Source: Gnetum montanum
Taxonomy: Eukaryota; Streptophyta; Gnetopsida; Gnetales; Gnetaceae
DNA length: 64,000 nucleotides
Direction of reading: 5' to 3'
NCBI GenBank assembly: GCA_015680685.1
Contig: MNCI01002041.1
Location: 430,669-494,668 of the forward strand
The notes beneath the pieces are model-generated. The model was not told the origin of the DNA and made no database searches. It saw only the letters and a list, made by a program, of their open reading frames with translations. Each line of letters opens with the position of its first letter. Position 1 is the first letter of the stretch. This document shows positions 9,367 through 19,584 of this stretch, piece by piece. The position numbers were made by a program, and so were the translations under genes.

Positions 9367-10254
9367 TGATGAGCAGCTAGGTACCCCTACGCCCAACCAT
9401 ACGAATCACAGGCGTTCACACGCAACTCGGTCGAATCTCATAGACTGTAAGCACTTAACATACACCAGACTCTAACCAACAAAACCTTGGGTTAGAATGA
9501 TCATTGTCTTCCTAATCTCACTTGTGATGTTCTGTTTACGATGGTTAAGTGAGATTAAGGCTAATGATTTTTTATAGCTTTACTTATCTTTTGACGGCTA
9601 ATTAAGGTATGAAGAGTAAGAAATAAACTATTGTTTAATCTATAATTATCCTAGCTTGCATTCTAACTATTCCTAGCATAAGTATCCGATCCCATTTTCT
9701 GAGCACATTCTGAGCATCTCCTAAACACTTATGGGTTACTAGACGTTAAGCGTCACTGGGTTTACCAAGTGTTGGATTTACGTTCGAGATGGTCGTACTT
9801 ATGGGCTTTACGAACTACGAATGAGCGATAGCGATTAAGATAACAATAATAGAAACTTAAGTAATTATCAAAGCATAAACATATTAAACTATCGAATGCA
9901 TAAAATGGCTAAGTCCAAATGCTGCAAGGAATGCTTGAAGAGTTCGTCTTTATTGCCATCACGCCAATGGGCTCAGATACATCAATGCTCGAATAAAGAG
10001 CCGGTCACTTTTCTTACACCTACTGCGGGCACTTGGAAAATATTCTATCTCTTGCGGAAATAAACTGCAAGAGTTTCGCTACAACTGAATAAAAGATGCC
10101 TAAATGAGGCGGAAGGCCCTCTTATTTATAGGCCGAAATAGGCTCTGCATAAACGGGGCCACGTCGATGCATGGAAGGTTACGTCAACGGGGCTGCGTCG
10201 ACGTGGCCGCGTATACGCGGCCTAGTCGACGCATCGACTAATGACACTTCATCA
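9367..10254 (-). repeat. E1 5' LTR
   Basis: 888 bp, TGATGAG...CTTCATCA. Read on the minus strand it has a very short U3 of about 130 bp packed with CpG palindromes (GTCGACG, GCGTATACGC), a TATA box (TATAAATAAG, 10121-10130) and a long R-U5. A conserved AATAAAGACGAAC signal at 9942-9954 is probably the polyadenylation signal. The flank at 10255-10259 is AGAAC; the partner TSD is outside the window. Confidence 0.92.
10121..10240 (-). promoter_or_regulatory. E1 LTR promoter: TATA box plus U3 palindromes
   Basis: TATAAATAAG on the minus strand at 10121-10130. It is preceded (10141-10240) by repeated 8-10 base palindromes containing GTCGAC and GTATAC. The same arrangement recurs inside E1 at 3801-3905. 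Confidence 0.75.
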
Positions 10255-12743
10255 AGAACATTTCCAAAGAGTGCGAGGGGGTGCGTCTCATAGTCGACCT
10301 ATAGGTGCTTTTAGAAGCCTACGAGCAACTAGAAGCATGCATTAACTCTTACATGGATGCTTTTGGTGGCCTGTAAAGCTTTCAACAATATTTGTCAAAC
10401 ACTGCGAGGGATTGCTAGTAGCAATGCCCTCATAGAAAGGTCAAGAAAGCATTATGCTTCATGTGATCTACACTTGCAAATCATAGCTTTTGATGGATAG
10501 ATGGGCTTCGAGAGAGCTTTTCCAAAGATTGTGTGGGGGTGCATCTAGTAGCCAACTCGTAGGGGCTTTTGAAAGCCTACATTTACTTTGGGCTTGCTAC
10601 TTCCAATGCATTCTAGAGTTTTCGTTCCTATTTTCCATGTATTGCGATTGATTGTTGAAGGCATCATTCTCACAGTTTGTGTTGTGAAGAAGAAACGTAG
10701 CCAACATTTCTTCATGTTAATAGGAATACGCATGATGGTAAAATGAATATCATGCATGTCAATCATGCTTTCAATCATGCTTTCATCTTTACAGACATCA
10801 TGTTAATGACCACCAACCATATCATAGATTCCTTTATATCCTAAAGAGAATAGACGTAACCATGTCCGTGTTTTGGGGGTTATCCGAACGGTTTACGTGT
10901 TTAAGAAGTTGCAAATGGAAAATGGGTCAGGTTGTTGGAAAAGCATGCAAGTCTAGATTGTATTTTACATCAAAGAATTAAGATTATATTTTACATAAAT
11001 TCCATGAAGTATTTACAATATTAAATTATGTTAATAGTTATTTCTATTTTTATTTTGCGTGAAACTAGTGTTTCTCCGTCTGATTTAGTAATGACGTGTT
11101 GGTAAAGCTGTAAACCCACTGGTTTTGTATGGCAAATTAAACATAGTTTGAATTTCAGTTTCACTAATTGCAAAGGTAAATACTTAGTGGAATCTATGTA
11201 AAATATAAAATTTTAGCTCCCTCTACTATATTTTTCTATGACCTCACGTTGGAACCGAAATTCGGAAGGATGATCTAAAATTGGGTAAAAATAAATGTGA
11301 CCTCTTTGGCTATGGTTTAGTTGTAGCTTAAATGTTCCTATGAAAAAAAAAAAGAATAGTTGCGGTGCTAATAGGAATGCTATAACCTCAATGAGCATAG
11401 TTCTTTGTGGCTTTAGATATCAACATGCTTGAACTGCAAGAGAGATCCCTCACTCACGAAAAGGTATTGTTTATCAGAGTTCTCCTATTTGTGTTAAATT
11501 GTTGTTATGGATGACATTTTGTTTATAGAAGCAAGCATATAGAGAAAGAGAGCTTAGTCCCACATGGAAAGCGTAAAGAAATTAGTCGGCAGGTTTGGGG
11601 CATAAATTGGAAGAGCGTAGAAAGGTGAAAGTTGCCTTAAACTAATGAGTAAGGAAAACAAAGTGAGCGGTGGGAGCTACTCACAGCGCTAAATTTTGGA
11701 TGCGCAAGAATTTTTGAAGGGGTGATAGGCTGGCCTTGCGTTGACGCTGCTTTACTTTTGCAGAACTCGCTTGGCGGGCCTCCCACCTACGAAACCATAA
11801 CCACAAACAAAATTGTTGCTTAAAGAAAAATTGTTGCTTAAAGTTTGATGTATATTTGTTCCTACATATACAAAAATGGTAACGGTAAGGTGATGATTCC
11901 ACTCTTGCTATCAGTAGAGGAGCATCGACCGTAATGCCATGTTTTAATGCAATCAAGTTTTGTTAACGTTAATCTAACATTTATTGGAGTCAAAGTTAAG
12001 CTTCTTTTCATATGTGAAACTCAATAAGTGTTACTGCCTAAAGTTAATTAGTGGAAATTAGAAATTGGAAATTAAGTGGAAATTAGAAGTTAATAAGGGG
12101 AAATTGGAAATTGGAAATTAGTGAGACAAGTGAGATAGACTACTTAATTTTTGAGTATAAGCAATAAATTGGGCTGCAAGAGGAAGCAATATATCATAAG
12201 AAGTTTTTTCTTTTTACTTGAAATTTACATATAAGAAATTCCTTTTGAATATGCTCTAATTTAAATACTTATGAAAGTTATGTTTTATGTAGTTTTTCTA
12301 TCTCCACAATGCTATAGTAAACATCACCAATTTGCATGGGTAATTTTATCATGTTTTACTAGGTAGAAACCTTGTGTTTTCTTGGATTATATCTTCATGA
12401 GAGAAACATAAATTTCTTTTAAAGAAAATTAGTGAATAAGTGAGATAGGATCATGACTTGGAGTGACTTGTTTCTCAACTTGTAAGACTTGGGGGTCTGA
12501 TCCTTGAAGGAGCTACTTGAAAGAGGTTAGGCTTTTGTTAAGCTTATGGATGATGATGTTTTTTAGTGAAACAAGTGAGATGAGCATTGAACTTCACATT
12601 AATTAAATATTTATTCTACAAGAAAGATCTGATAATTACATATTTATTGGGTAGAAAGATCTGATAATTAAATATTTATTGGTAGCAAAGTTTAATCTTG
12701 TTTTTGATTTTCAAAAATAATGAAATATAAATCTATTTTAGTT
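10255..12743. other. Non-coding flanking DNA, AT-rich
   Basis: No convincing gene. About 60 bases at 10261-10321 recur imperfectly at 10519-10580 (shared TTTCCAAAGA, GGGGGTGC and AAGCCTAC), giving a direct repeat 258 bases apart. 12050-12130 is a run of GGAAATTAGAAATT-like units, and 12601-12690 repeats GAAAGATCTGATAATTA. Short ORFs here have no recognisable domain. Confidence 0.6.
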
Positions 12744-12816
12744 TGGAGATGCGGGGAATTGAACCCCGTGCCTCTCGCATGCAAAGCGAGCGCTCTACCA
12801 TATGAGCTACATCCCC
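12744..12816 (-). tRNA. tRNA-Ala (anticodon UGC)
   Basis: 73 bases fold into a complete cloverleaf on the minus strand. The acceptor stem GGGGATG pairs with CATCTCC (one G-U) and is followed by discriminator A. The D arm is GCTC...GAGC. The anticodon stem CTCGC/GCGAG holds loop TTTGCAT, with anticodon TGC. The variable loop is AGGCA and the T arm is CGGGG TTCAATT CCCCG. Box A and box B are intact, no intron is present and CCA is not encoded, as in nuclear tRNA genes. It is the only element in the window that looks free of mutational decay. No clear oligo-T terminator follows, so expression is unproven. Confidence 0.95.
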
Positions 12817-15736
12817 GATTATTTTACAATGCTTACTTAAATTTAACTCACTTAACGTAATGATATTCATTCGGAAATAAGCTACCTTCGATATTTTTTA
12901 AGAAAAATAAACGTTTTAAATACCTCGGGGATTTCATGGAAAAAAAAACCCTTTTAAAAATGCGGCATTTGCAAATGATATCTCGTGTCACTGAATTTGT
13001 CTATCAAATCATGAGAGGCTGGATTCTATACACATTGTGCAGTTTATGGTCATTTGTCAAAGGAAAGTATGTAGTTGAGTACGGAAGTAAACAAAGACAA
13101 CAGCCAAGAAGAAAGAAATTTACGGAAGTAGTTGGTAGTTCGATAAAGATTATTTGGAGCCAATTCCATACAAAACTATATGATGATAGCATAAACATTA
13201 TCTAAGATGAAATCATCAACATTTTGCTGTTTAAGAAACAATGTTGAACTCACTATATAACCAACTTGTCAAATATTTTGCAAAATTCATTAAATAACCC
13301 TACTATTACAACATCTCATCCTGGTTTTATTAAGGTAAAGGATCACATGGATTGCACCATGTTGGTTAGGGTATTTGCATGGAGATGGGTTAATAATAGA
13401 TTAAGAGAAAGACATAGTTACCTATCCATCAAGCCTTGGATATATTAATAGAAACCAACTTGGTACTAATCTTGGGAGAGGATAAGAGTTTTTATCTTTG
13501 AAAAACAATGGCATGACAAAAACATCCCCAAAACCAAATGAATCTTCAACTAAACCTAAGATTTTACAAATCCTTATAGCTGATCAACAAGGTAAATGAT
13601 ATTATCTACTTATTTTATTTCTTGTCATGTTTAGCTTAACATATGAAATTTTCGTAACACATAATCACAAGACACGAAGGTTTTCCTAGAATTGTGTTAT
13701 TAAAAACTTATTTAAAGTATGCTAAATCCAATCTTCAACTAAAGCTAAGATTTTATTTACACCACATTAGATTTGATAGACTAGCTGTAGAAGCTCACTC
13801 TCTCTCAGTTGCTATTCCAATCAAGTATCAGAATGCTATGAGTAAACTTCGCTTAAGTTCTCATCATCTTAAAATGGAAAGTGGATGGATTCAACTCTGC
13901 CAAGAAGAGCGCATTTGTAGGTTGTACAAATTATGAGCCCTTGAAGATGTTACATGTGTTTCCTTTTTATGCTATGAATGCCCATTTGAGGTAGTATTAT
14001 AATGTTACAACAACAAACTTGTATGAATGCCCCCATTAATGCTTAGTTAATTAGTAGAGTCTATCTTTATTTTTATGAAAATATAATATCTGTTTAATAA
14101 ATGATCATATCGGTCTTTAGATGTAATAAACCCTCATTTCATTTCATTAATGACCAACAAAGTACATGGTACTATGTACTTACCTTATTTTGTTTAATGT
14201 TTAGCTTAGTAACAACTAATATGACAAGGTCAAATTCCCTCAGGCACTAACAATTGAAATTTGTACAACACATAATCACCAAGACAAAACTATTGAAATT
14301 TTTGTAACACATAATCACCAAGACAAAACTAATATGTAACACATGATCACCAAGATAAATAAAATTGATCTTCCTAGAATTGTTGTGTCATTAAAAAATT
14401 AGAAGGACAAAGTAGGACCTCCAAAAAATTGGGCTATGTCCAAAATTAGTTGCATTTTTACAAACAAGAATTTCATTGCTCATAATTATGAACTGTTTTT
14501 CATCGATGACCTTGATTTTACATGTCAAGACTTAACGAAGCAAATACCACATTGTTAATGGTAATTTTCTTATTTTTATTTTGAACATGCACCTTATACA
14601 ATTGTGTTTAGTAAGACATTGTTGAGTGTAATGAACATTCTAATAATTATTCTTATTTATCATGAATATTCTAAATATTAACATGAACTTCAACTCTTTA
14701 CAAAATAATGAAAATAAAATGTAAATTATGGACTGTGCAATGAACCATTCATATTTATATTCTAATTAGAAATTGATTGATATAAAATTTGGATACTGAT
14801 TACATGAAGAATTTCATAATAGAAGAATACCATCTTCAATAGTAATACATCATTTCAAATTATTTTGGTGCACATGGTTACAACTTTAAAGTGAAAAGTC
14901 TTGAAATTTGGCAATGATTCAATAGATAAATTATCTTTGGCATTTTCTTGAAATAATCATCAAAGCATCTAGTTTAATTACAATGAACCTTTTTAATACC
15001 TTATTTTTTTTGAAAATAAGATTTGAGTAAATAGTAATGATTTTATTGAAAAATTTTATTAGAAATTTTTTTACCAAGACTTATGGTGTTTGAATCTCCA
15101 TTCCCATGAATTCAAATTCATATTTCGAGTTCTCAAAATTCACATACTACTAACAATTCATGGTTGGCATAAATTTTTCCAAGTTAGGTATTAACCACTT
15201 TTCAAGTCAGGTAGTCAATTGTTTTTAGAAAAATCTTTGATTAAGGGGAAACAAATATCTATTCTTAAGTTTTTACAAAAAACTTCTTGTTGATTTAGAT
15301 GTTTTTCTAATAGTTCATAATAAAAAATGTCAAAGAAGTCTATCTATTGGTGATTACATGCTAATGGATAACATGTTTAAGATAGTTTAACTACTAGTAA
15401 TTTGTTTACAACTATTGGACAAGATATGGAGATAATGTCTTTCAATAATCTTGATTCTATTGATAGGATAGGGGCCTTCTTCCCCTCCATCCAATGCTAA
15501 TCTTTTCATGGAATGTCTCATTTACTACCACAAAGGGGAGGCTTTAGAATTGGGTGAAAGGATAACAATGTAATAAGGCATCCCCAAAATCATTAGGCCT
15601 TTCCTTTTTGTTGATTTGGGGTTTACCCTCTCTATAGTACTCCTTTGCTTTTTGTATTCTAAATTTTTATTTTTAATATACACACACACACACACATACT
15701 TAGTTTCGACATCCTAAAAAAGTTTCAAATAGAACA
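12817..15736. other. Non-coding AT-rich flanking DNA with short tandem repeats
   Basis: No coding domain is recognised. At 14251-14360 a unit containing AACACATAATCACCAAGA is repeated three times, with a related copy at about 13651. An AC microsatellite lies at 15680-15696. Small ORFs at 12936-13205 and 13694-13936 match nothing I recognise. Confidence 0.55.
15680..15696. repeat. AC dinucleotide microsatellite
   Basis: About eight uninterrupted AC units. Confidence 0.9.
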
Positions 15737-15884
15737 ATGAGGTGTTAGCTTAGTGGTAAGACTCTTAACTTGAAAGCTCCAAATCATGGGGTCAATTTTG
15801 GTGGGTAATGCTAAATTATAAAGTTCTAATTGGATTATATCCTAGATTATACCTATATTACAATTATTTTAGGATTCTAACCCC
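15737..15884 (+). mobile_element. SINE copy a (tRNA-derived)
   Basis: Begins AATGAGGTGTTAGC with a box A-like TAGCTTAGTGG and a weakened box B region (GGGGTCAATTTTGG), then a body ending GGATTCTAACCCC. It aligns with copies at 15995, 16486 and 42922. The RNA polymerase III promoter layout and short length indicate a non-autonomous SINE. Confidence 0.7.
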
Positions 15885-15994
15885 TCTTCCCTCTGCACCC
15901 CCACCCCCTTAACAATGCAACCCACCCTATGGAAAAAAAAAAGTTTCAAATTTTAATAGCCCCCATTCCCTTCCCAGTATTAAGAATAATTTCA

Positions 15995-16137
15995 GGGGTG
16001 TTGGAACCTAAAACAAGTGAAACATAGGTATACCATAATATTTATAGAAGTTCACAACTAAGTGTTACCTAGTAGAATCAAACATGTAACCTAGGGTTAC
16101 TAGGCCAAGACCCATACCACTAGGCTAACACCTCATT
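15995..16137 (-). mobile_element. SINE copy b, inverted
   Basis: Reverse complement of the same family. Read on the minus strand it starts AATGAGGTGTTAGCCTAGTGG (given here as start motif plus box A) and ends GGTTCCAACACCCC. It carries a CCTAGGTTAC segment also seen in copy d. The pair a/b forms an inverted arrangement about 110 bases apart. Confidence 0.7.
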
Positions 16138-16485
16138 GTTATTTAGTTTATTTTGAATTCAAAGTAAAAGGAAATTATTAAAATAGTGCCTCAATTATAA
16201 TTTGACCTTATACCTTATTACCCACAAAGTAATAAATTTACAATTTCAGAGATATTCTACTTGATTAAGTTTAGGGGTTTTTAAAACCAAAACTAGATGA
16301 CTATACGTACCCTTAGTATATATAACGAACACAAAAATTTAAAGGATCTTACATAACTTTGTTATTCACTGGACTCAAACATATGACATAAATTAATTTT
16401 GATTTATGGTCAAGGTGGTAGCATGTTCTACCAAAGTATGTATTGATTGTGATATGGGGCCTTAAATCAAGAGTTAAATTTTAAT

Positions 16486-16640
16486 AATGAGGTGTTAGCC
16501 TAGTGGTAAGACTATTGATTTGAAAGCTCTAAGTCACAAGTTTGATTTTAATAAGTAATGCTAAGTTATAAAGTTATAACTAGACTATATATTTTGGGAT
16601 GTACATATATTACAATTATTTCAAGGTTCCAATATCCTCA
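16486..16640 (+). mobile_element. SINE copy c
   Basis: AATGAGGTGTTAGCCTAGTGG start (box A TAGCCTAGTGG matches TRGCNNAGTGG exactly), a diverged box B (AGTTTGATTTT), and an end near GGTTCCAATATCC. Confidence 0.7.
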
Positions 16641-17703
16641 ACAATTACAATAGTGCATGACATGTGTAGTATATTAGAAACAAATGTTTATGACCAAGAG
16701 GATAGTTTAGGATTTATTTTCATTATTCATTAGATTTAATACTTAATTCCTATGTTTTACTTTAGCTATACTTAATGTTGAATAATCTCATATCATGTGC
16801 CTCACTTTTGGTTAAACCATATGCATTAACTCATAATTCAAGTGGGAAAAAATGATCAACAATCATGTATCAACTATTTAGATATCATGCTAGGTTCCTT
16901 TATAGATTACAATTAGGTTACTTGCAACATCTATGATTTGTATGGTTAGGGGTAGGGACTACTTGTTGCTCATGATATGTGAAAGGTTGATTGAATCTTA
17001 TCATCATGAATTCTATTTTAGTTATAGCTATCTTAAAAATTTGTAGCAAATTAGATCCACTAATGTCATGTCCTCATTCATCAATAGTGTCATTCCATAA
17101 AAAGATCCTTAATGAAATGATATGTTGTAATTAAGGGTACATCTTTTGAGAGAATATATGGGGGCTTGACCTTAGTTATTTGTATTAGAAACTTAGACAT
17201 TGTGCCAATATGGAGTTGCAGAGCTAGTAAAGGTAAGTAATGGAGCTAGGTGAATCTAGACAAGAAGGAAATTGGCTACCTTTTCTAGCTAAGTTTAAGC
17301 CTAACTATGATGGTAATGTTAGATTACCTCTAAGGGATAGATGTTAAAGGAAAACAACCCAAAGGAATGCTCATAGCATAAGCTATATACACTTATTCAT
17401 TCTCAATTTTCTTATTAATAAAGTTTCTTTTCATTTCTTTCTCTATTTTAGCCTTTGTAGTTAATATGCATAATGTTAAATATAACATGTATTTGACATT
17501 TATCATGATATTTGACAATGGAATGTCACAACTAGAATGTAAAGTTCATGTAGAATAAAAGATAGGGTAAAGCCAAATTTCAAGGAGGAAATTTAAAAAT
17601 AGTAAGAACCAAATATTGATCTTGTAGAAATATTAGTGGTAGCACCATAATATATATATTTAAAAATACAACGATATATTACTAGGAAAATTAGTTTGAT
17701 AAA
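16641..17703. other. Non-coding AT-rich DNA
   Basis: Nothing recognisable. The last five bases (17699-17703, ATAAA) are the left target-site duplication of E2. Confidence 0.6.
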
Positions 17704-19394
17704 TGATGAGTGGCGAGGTACCCCTACGCCCAACCATATGAATGTCAAGCATTCACGCATGATCCAGTCAAATTCGATGGATGAGACTAGTTGTGGCATC
17801 TAGATCGTTATGCTTTGATTGCAATTCGTTGTCTTCCCACTTGGACTAGTGGTAACTTTGTCATGTATGGTTTAGTCCAAAGTGAGGCATATGATGTTGT
17901 CTAATACTATGCTACTCTTAATGATGATAAAGAGATAAATTAATTAAGCTAATGAATAATGGAAAATAAGATCTAAACTAGCCTATGTGTGATGAGTATT
18001 TGTCCCCAATGATCTGTACACGCCTTGGACTTCATATAACAACCGTTGGGATTGCCAAGTGATGAGTGGCGAGGTACCCCTACACTCAACCATATGAATA
18101 CGAGTGTTACACACACGATCTGTTCGAAATTTGCAGACTAAGTGCCTACACGCCTTATAGAACACTTAAGGTTAATCATTCGTTGTCTTCCTAGACTTGT
18201 ATTTGTCACGGTTGTATGGTTAAGTAAGTCTGAGGTATGTGATTTTTATATCTTTTATGTTTTATCTCCTATGCTAATGAGGGAAATGGTGAAGAGACTA
18301 AGTAACTAACTTTAACTAACTAAGTTCTAATGCCTAGCATCAGTATCCATTCCCACTTGCTGTTCACACCGTGAACCAATGCAACCTTCTGGGATTACCA
18401 AACGCTATTCGTTATTGGGATTACCAAGCGTAACGCACGTGCTCGGAGCAGTCATACTGAATGCACTTAACTAGGAGTGTTGAGGGTTGAGAGAGATTAA
18501 TTAACTAATAAACCATTTAAACAATTAACAATAATTAAAGTCCTAATTAGCTTAGTCCATGCATTGCAAGGTTTATCCAAAATTTCGTCTTTATTTTCGT
18601 ACACAAACTTGTGCTCAGGTACAATATTTGCTTGAATAAAGATCCGTTCACTCTAGGACTCCTACTACAGGCAGATGGAAATTACTCTAACTCTGGAATG
18701 GAAAAATTGCAAGAGTTTGGCTAAGGTCTAGATCTAGATTGAAAAACAAGGGAGAGCCGCCTCTTATTTATAGAAATGATGGTGGACTGCGATATCGCGT
18801 ACATGATATTGCGGAAGATGCGATATCGCATCCCATCACCAAGCGTACATCACTGGGTGTGCCAAACGATACACTACTGGATTACCAAGTACTTACACTT
18901 AAGTGCTCGTGATTAAGTCGTACTCATTTCACTTGATGACAAGAATAGTAAATAGCAATAAATGGAAACATTAACTAAAGAAAATAGTAAATAATTAAAC
19001 AATTAATTAATTAGAGAAATAATAAATCTAAGTGAATGCAACAATGATGGAAGTATGTCACATCATTGTTGCATTCACATCTTTATTTCCAATCATGTAA
19101 CATGTCCAAGTATGTCACAATCAAACAAAGGTGCTATACGATTACAAACATCACATTATGGGTATGCATTGGGAATAAAAGAACTTAAATTCAGAAATCT
19201 AAGAAAGACTATCAAAAATTGAGAACTAAAACTATATCACAACTGTGCACCCAAGTGTTGTATTTATAGGCTAGCATGGAAGAGATGATATTAGATATTC
19301 GACATTATTTCTTGGGACCCGATATCGCATATTCGATATCAAAGCCTTAATATCAGGTATCCAATATCAGGGTTGACACAATGATGACTCATCA
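17704..19394 (-). repeat. E2 3' LTR, interrupted by a solo LTR
   Basis: About 907 bp once the nested LTR (18060-18838) and one 5-bp TSD are removed. It aligns to the 5' LTR pieces at 26902-27433 and 38894-39250. The TATA box on the minus strand is at 19261-19268. U3 contains GATATC-type palindromes. Confidence 0.9.
18060..18838 (-). repeat. Solo LTR nested in E2 3' LTR
   Basis: 779 bp, TGATGAGTGG...TCCCATCA, with perfect TSDs CCAAG at 18055-18059 and 18839-18843. The minus-strand TATA box is at 18761-18772, preceded by GATATCGCG palindromes. It belongs to the same subfamily as the E4 LTR (29325-30143), which is in the opposite orientation. This is the usual result of LTR-LTR recombination. 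Confidence 0.93.
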
Positions 19395-19410
19395 TACCCC
19401 CATGACTGAA
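19395..19410 (-). other. E2 polypurine tract
   Basis: The minus strand reads TTCAGTCATGGGGGTA directly before the 3' LTR start. Confidence 0.8.
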
Positions 19411-19584
19411 TGAAAACTCGTCCTTGAGTTAAACAAAATGAGGAACAAGTTCTTTACAAAAAATTATTGGGAAGGTATGGAATTATTAACTGACTTAGAC
19501 AATAAAAAAATGGGCTTATACATGCTACAGTGATGTTTTACAAAAATTTGGACACAATAGTACAAGATAGAAAATCAGGGAAGC

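Larger units (their letters stand above)
1..10254 (-). mobile_element. E1: Athila-like Ty3/gypsy retrotransposon, gag-deleted, with extra 3' ORF
   Basis: Read on the minus strand the order is 5' LTR (9367-10254), tRNA-Asp-type PBS, a gag N-terminal stub, protease, RT, RNase H, integrase, a long UTR with an internal promoter, the aORF, PPT and 3' LTR (1-278, cut by the window edge). The PR-RT-RH-IN order fixes Ty3/gypsy. The FMDDF RT motif, tRNA-Asp PBS and 3' extra ORF fit the Athila side of the non-chromoviral lineages. Most of gag is missing: the gag stub joins directly to protease near 9062. Stops and frameshifts occur throughout, so the copy is dead. The outer target-site duplication lies outside the window and cannot be tested. 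Superfamily is certain; lineage is likely. Confidence 0.92.

Noticed and set aside
10545-11956. Small minus-strand ORFs (77, 61 and 91 codons) as possible host genes
   Set aside because: No domain, no codon pattern and no neighbouring signals. Expected by chance in AT-rich DNA.
14251-14360. CRISPR-like array
   Set aside because: Only three imperfect units with no regular spacers, in plant DNA. A simple tandem repeat.
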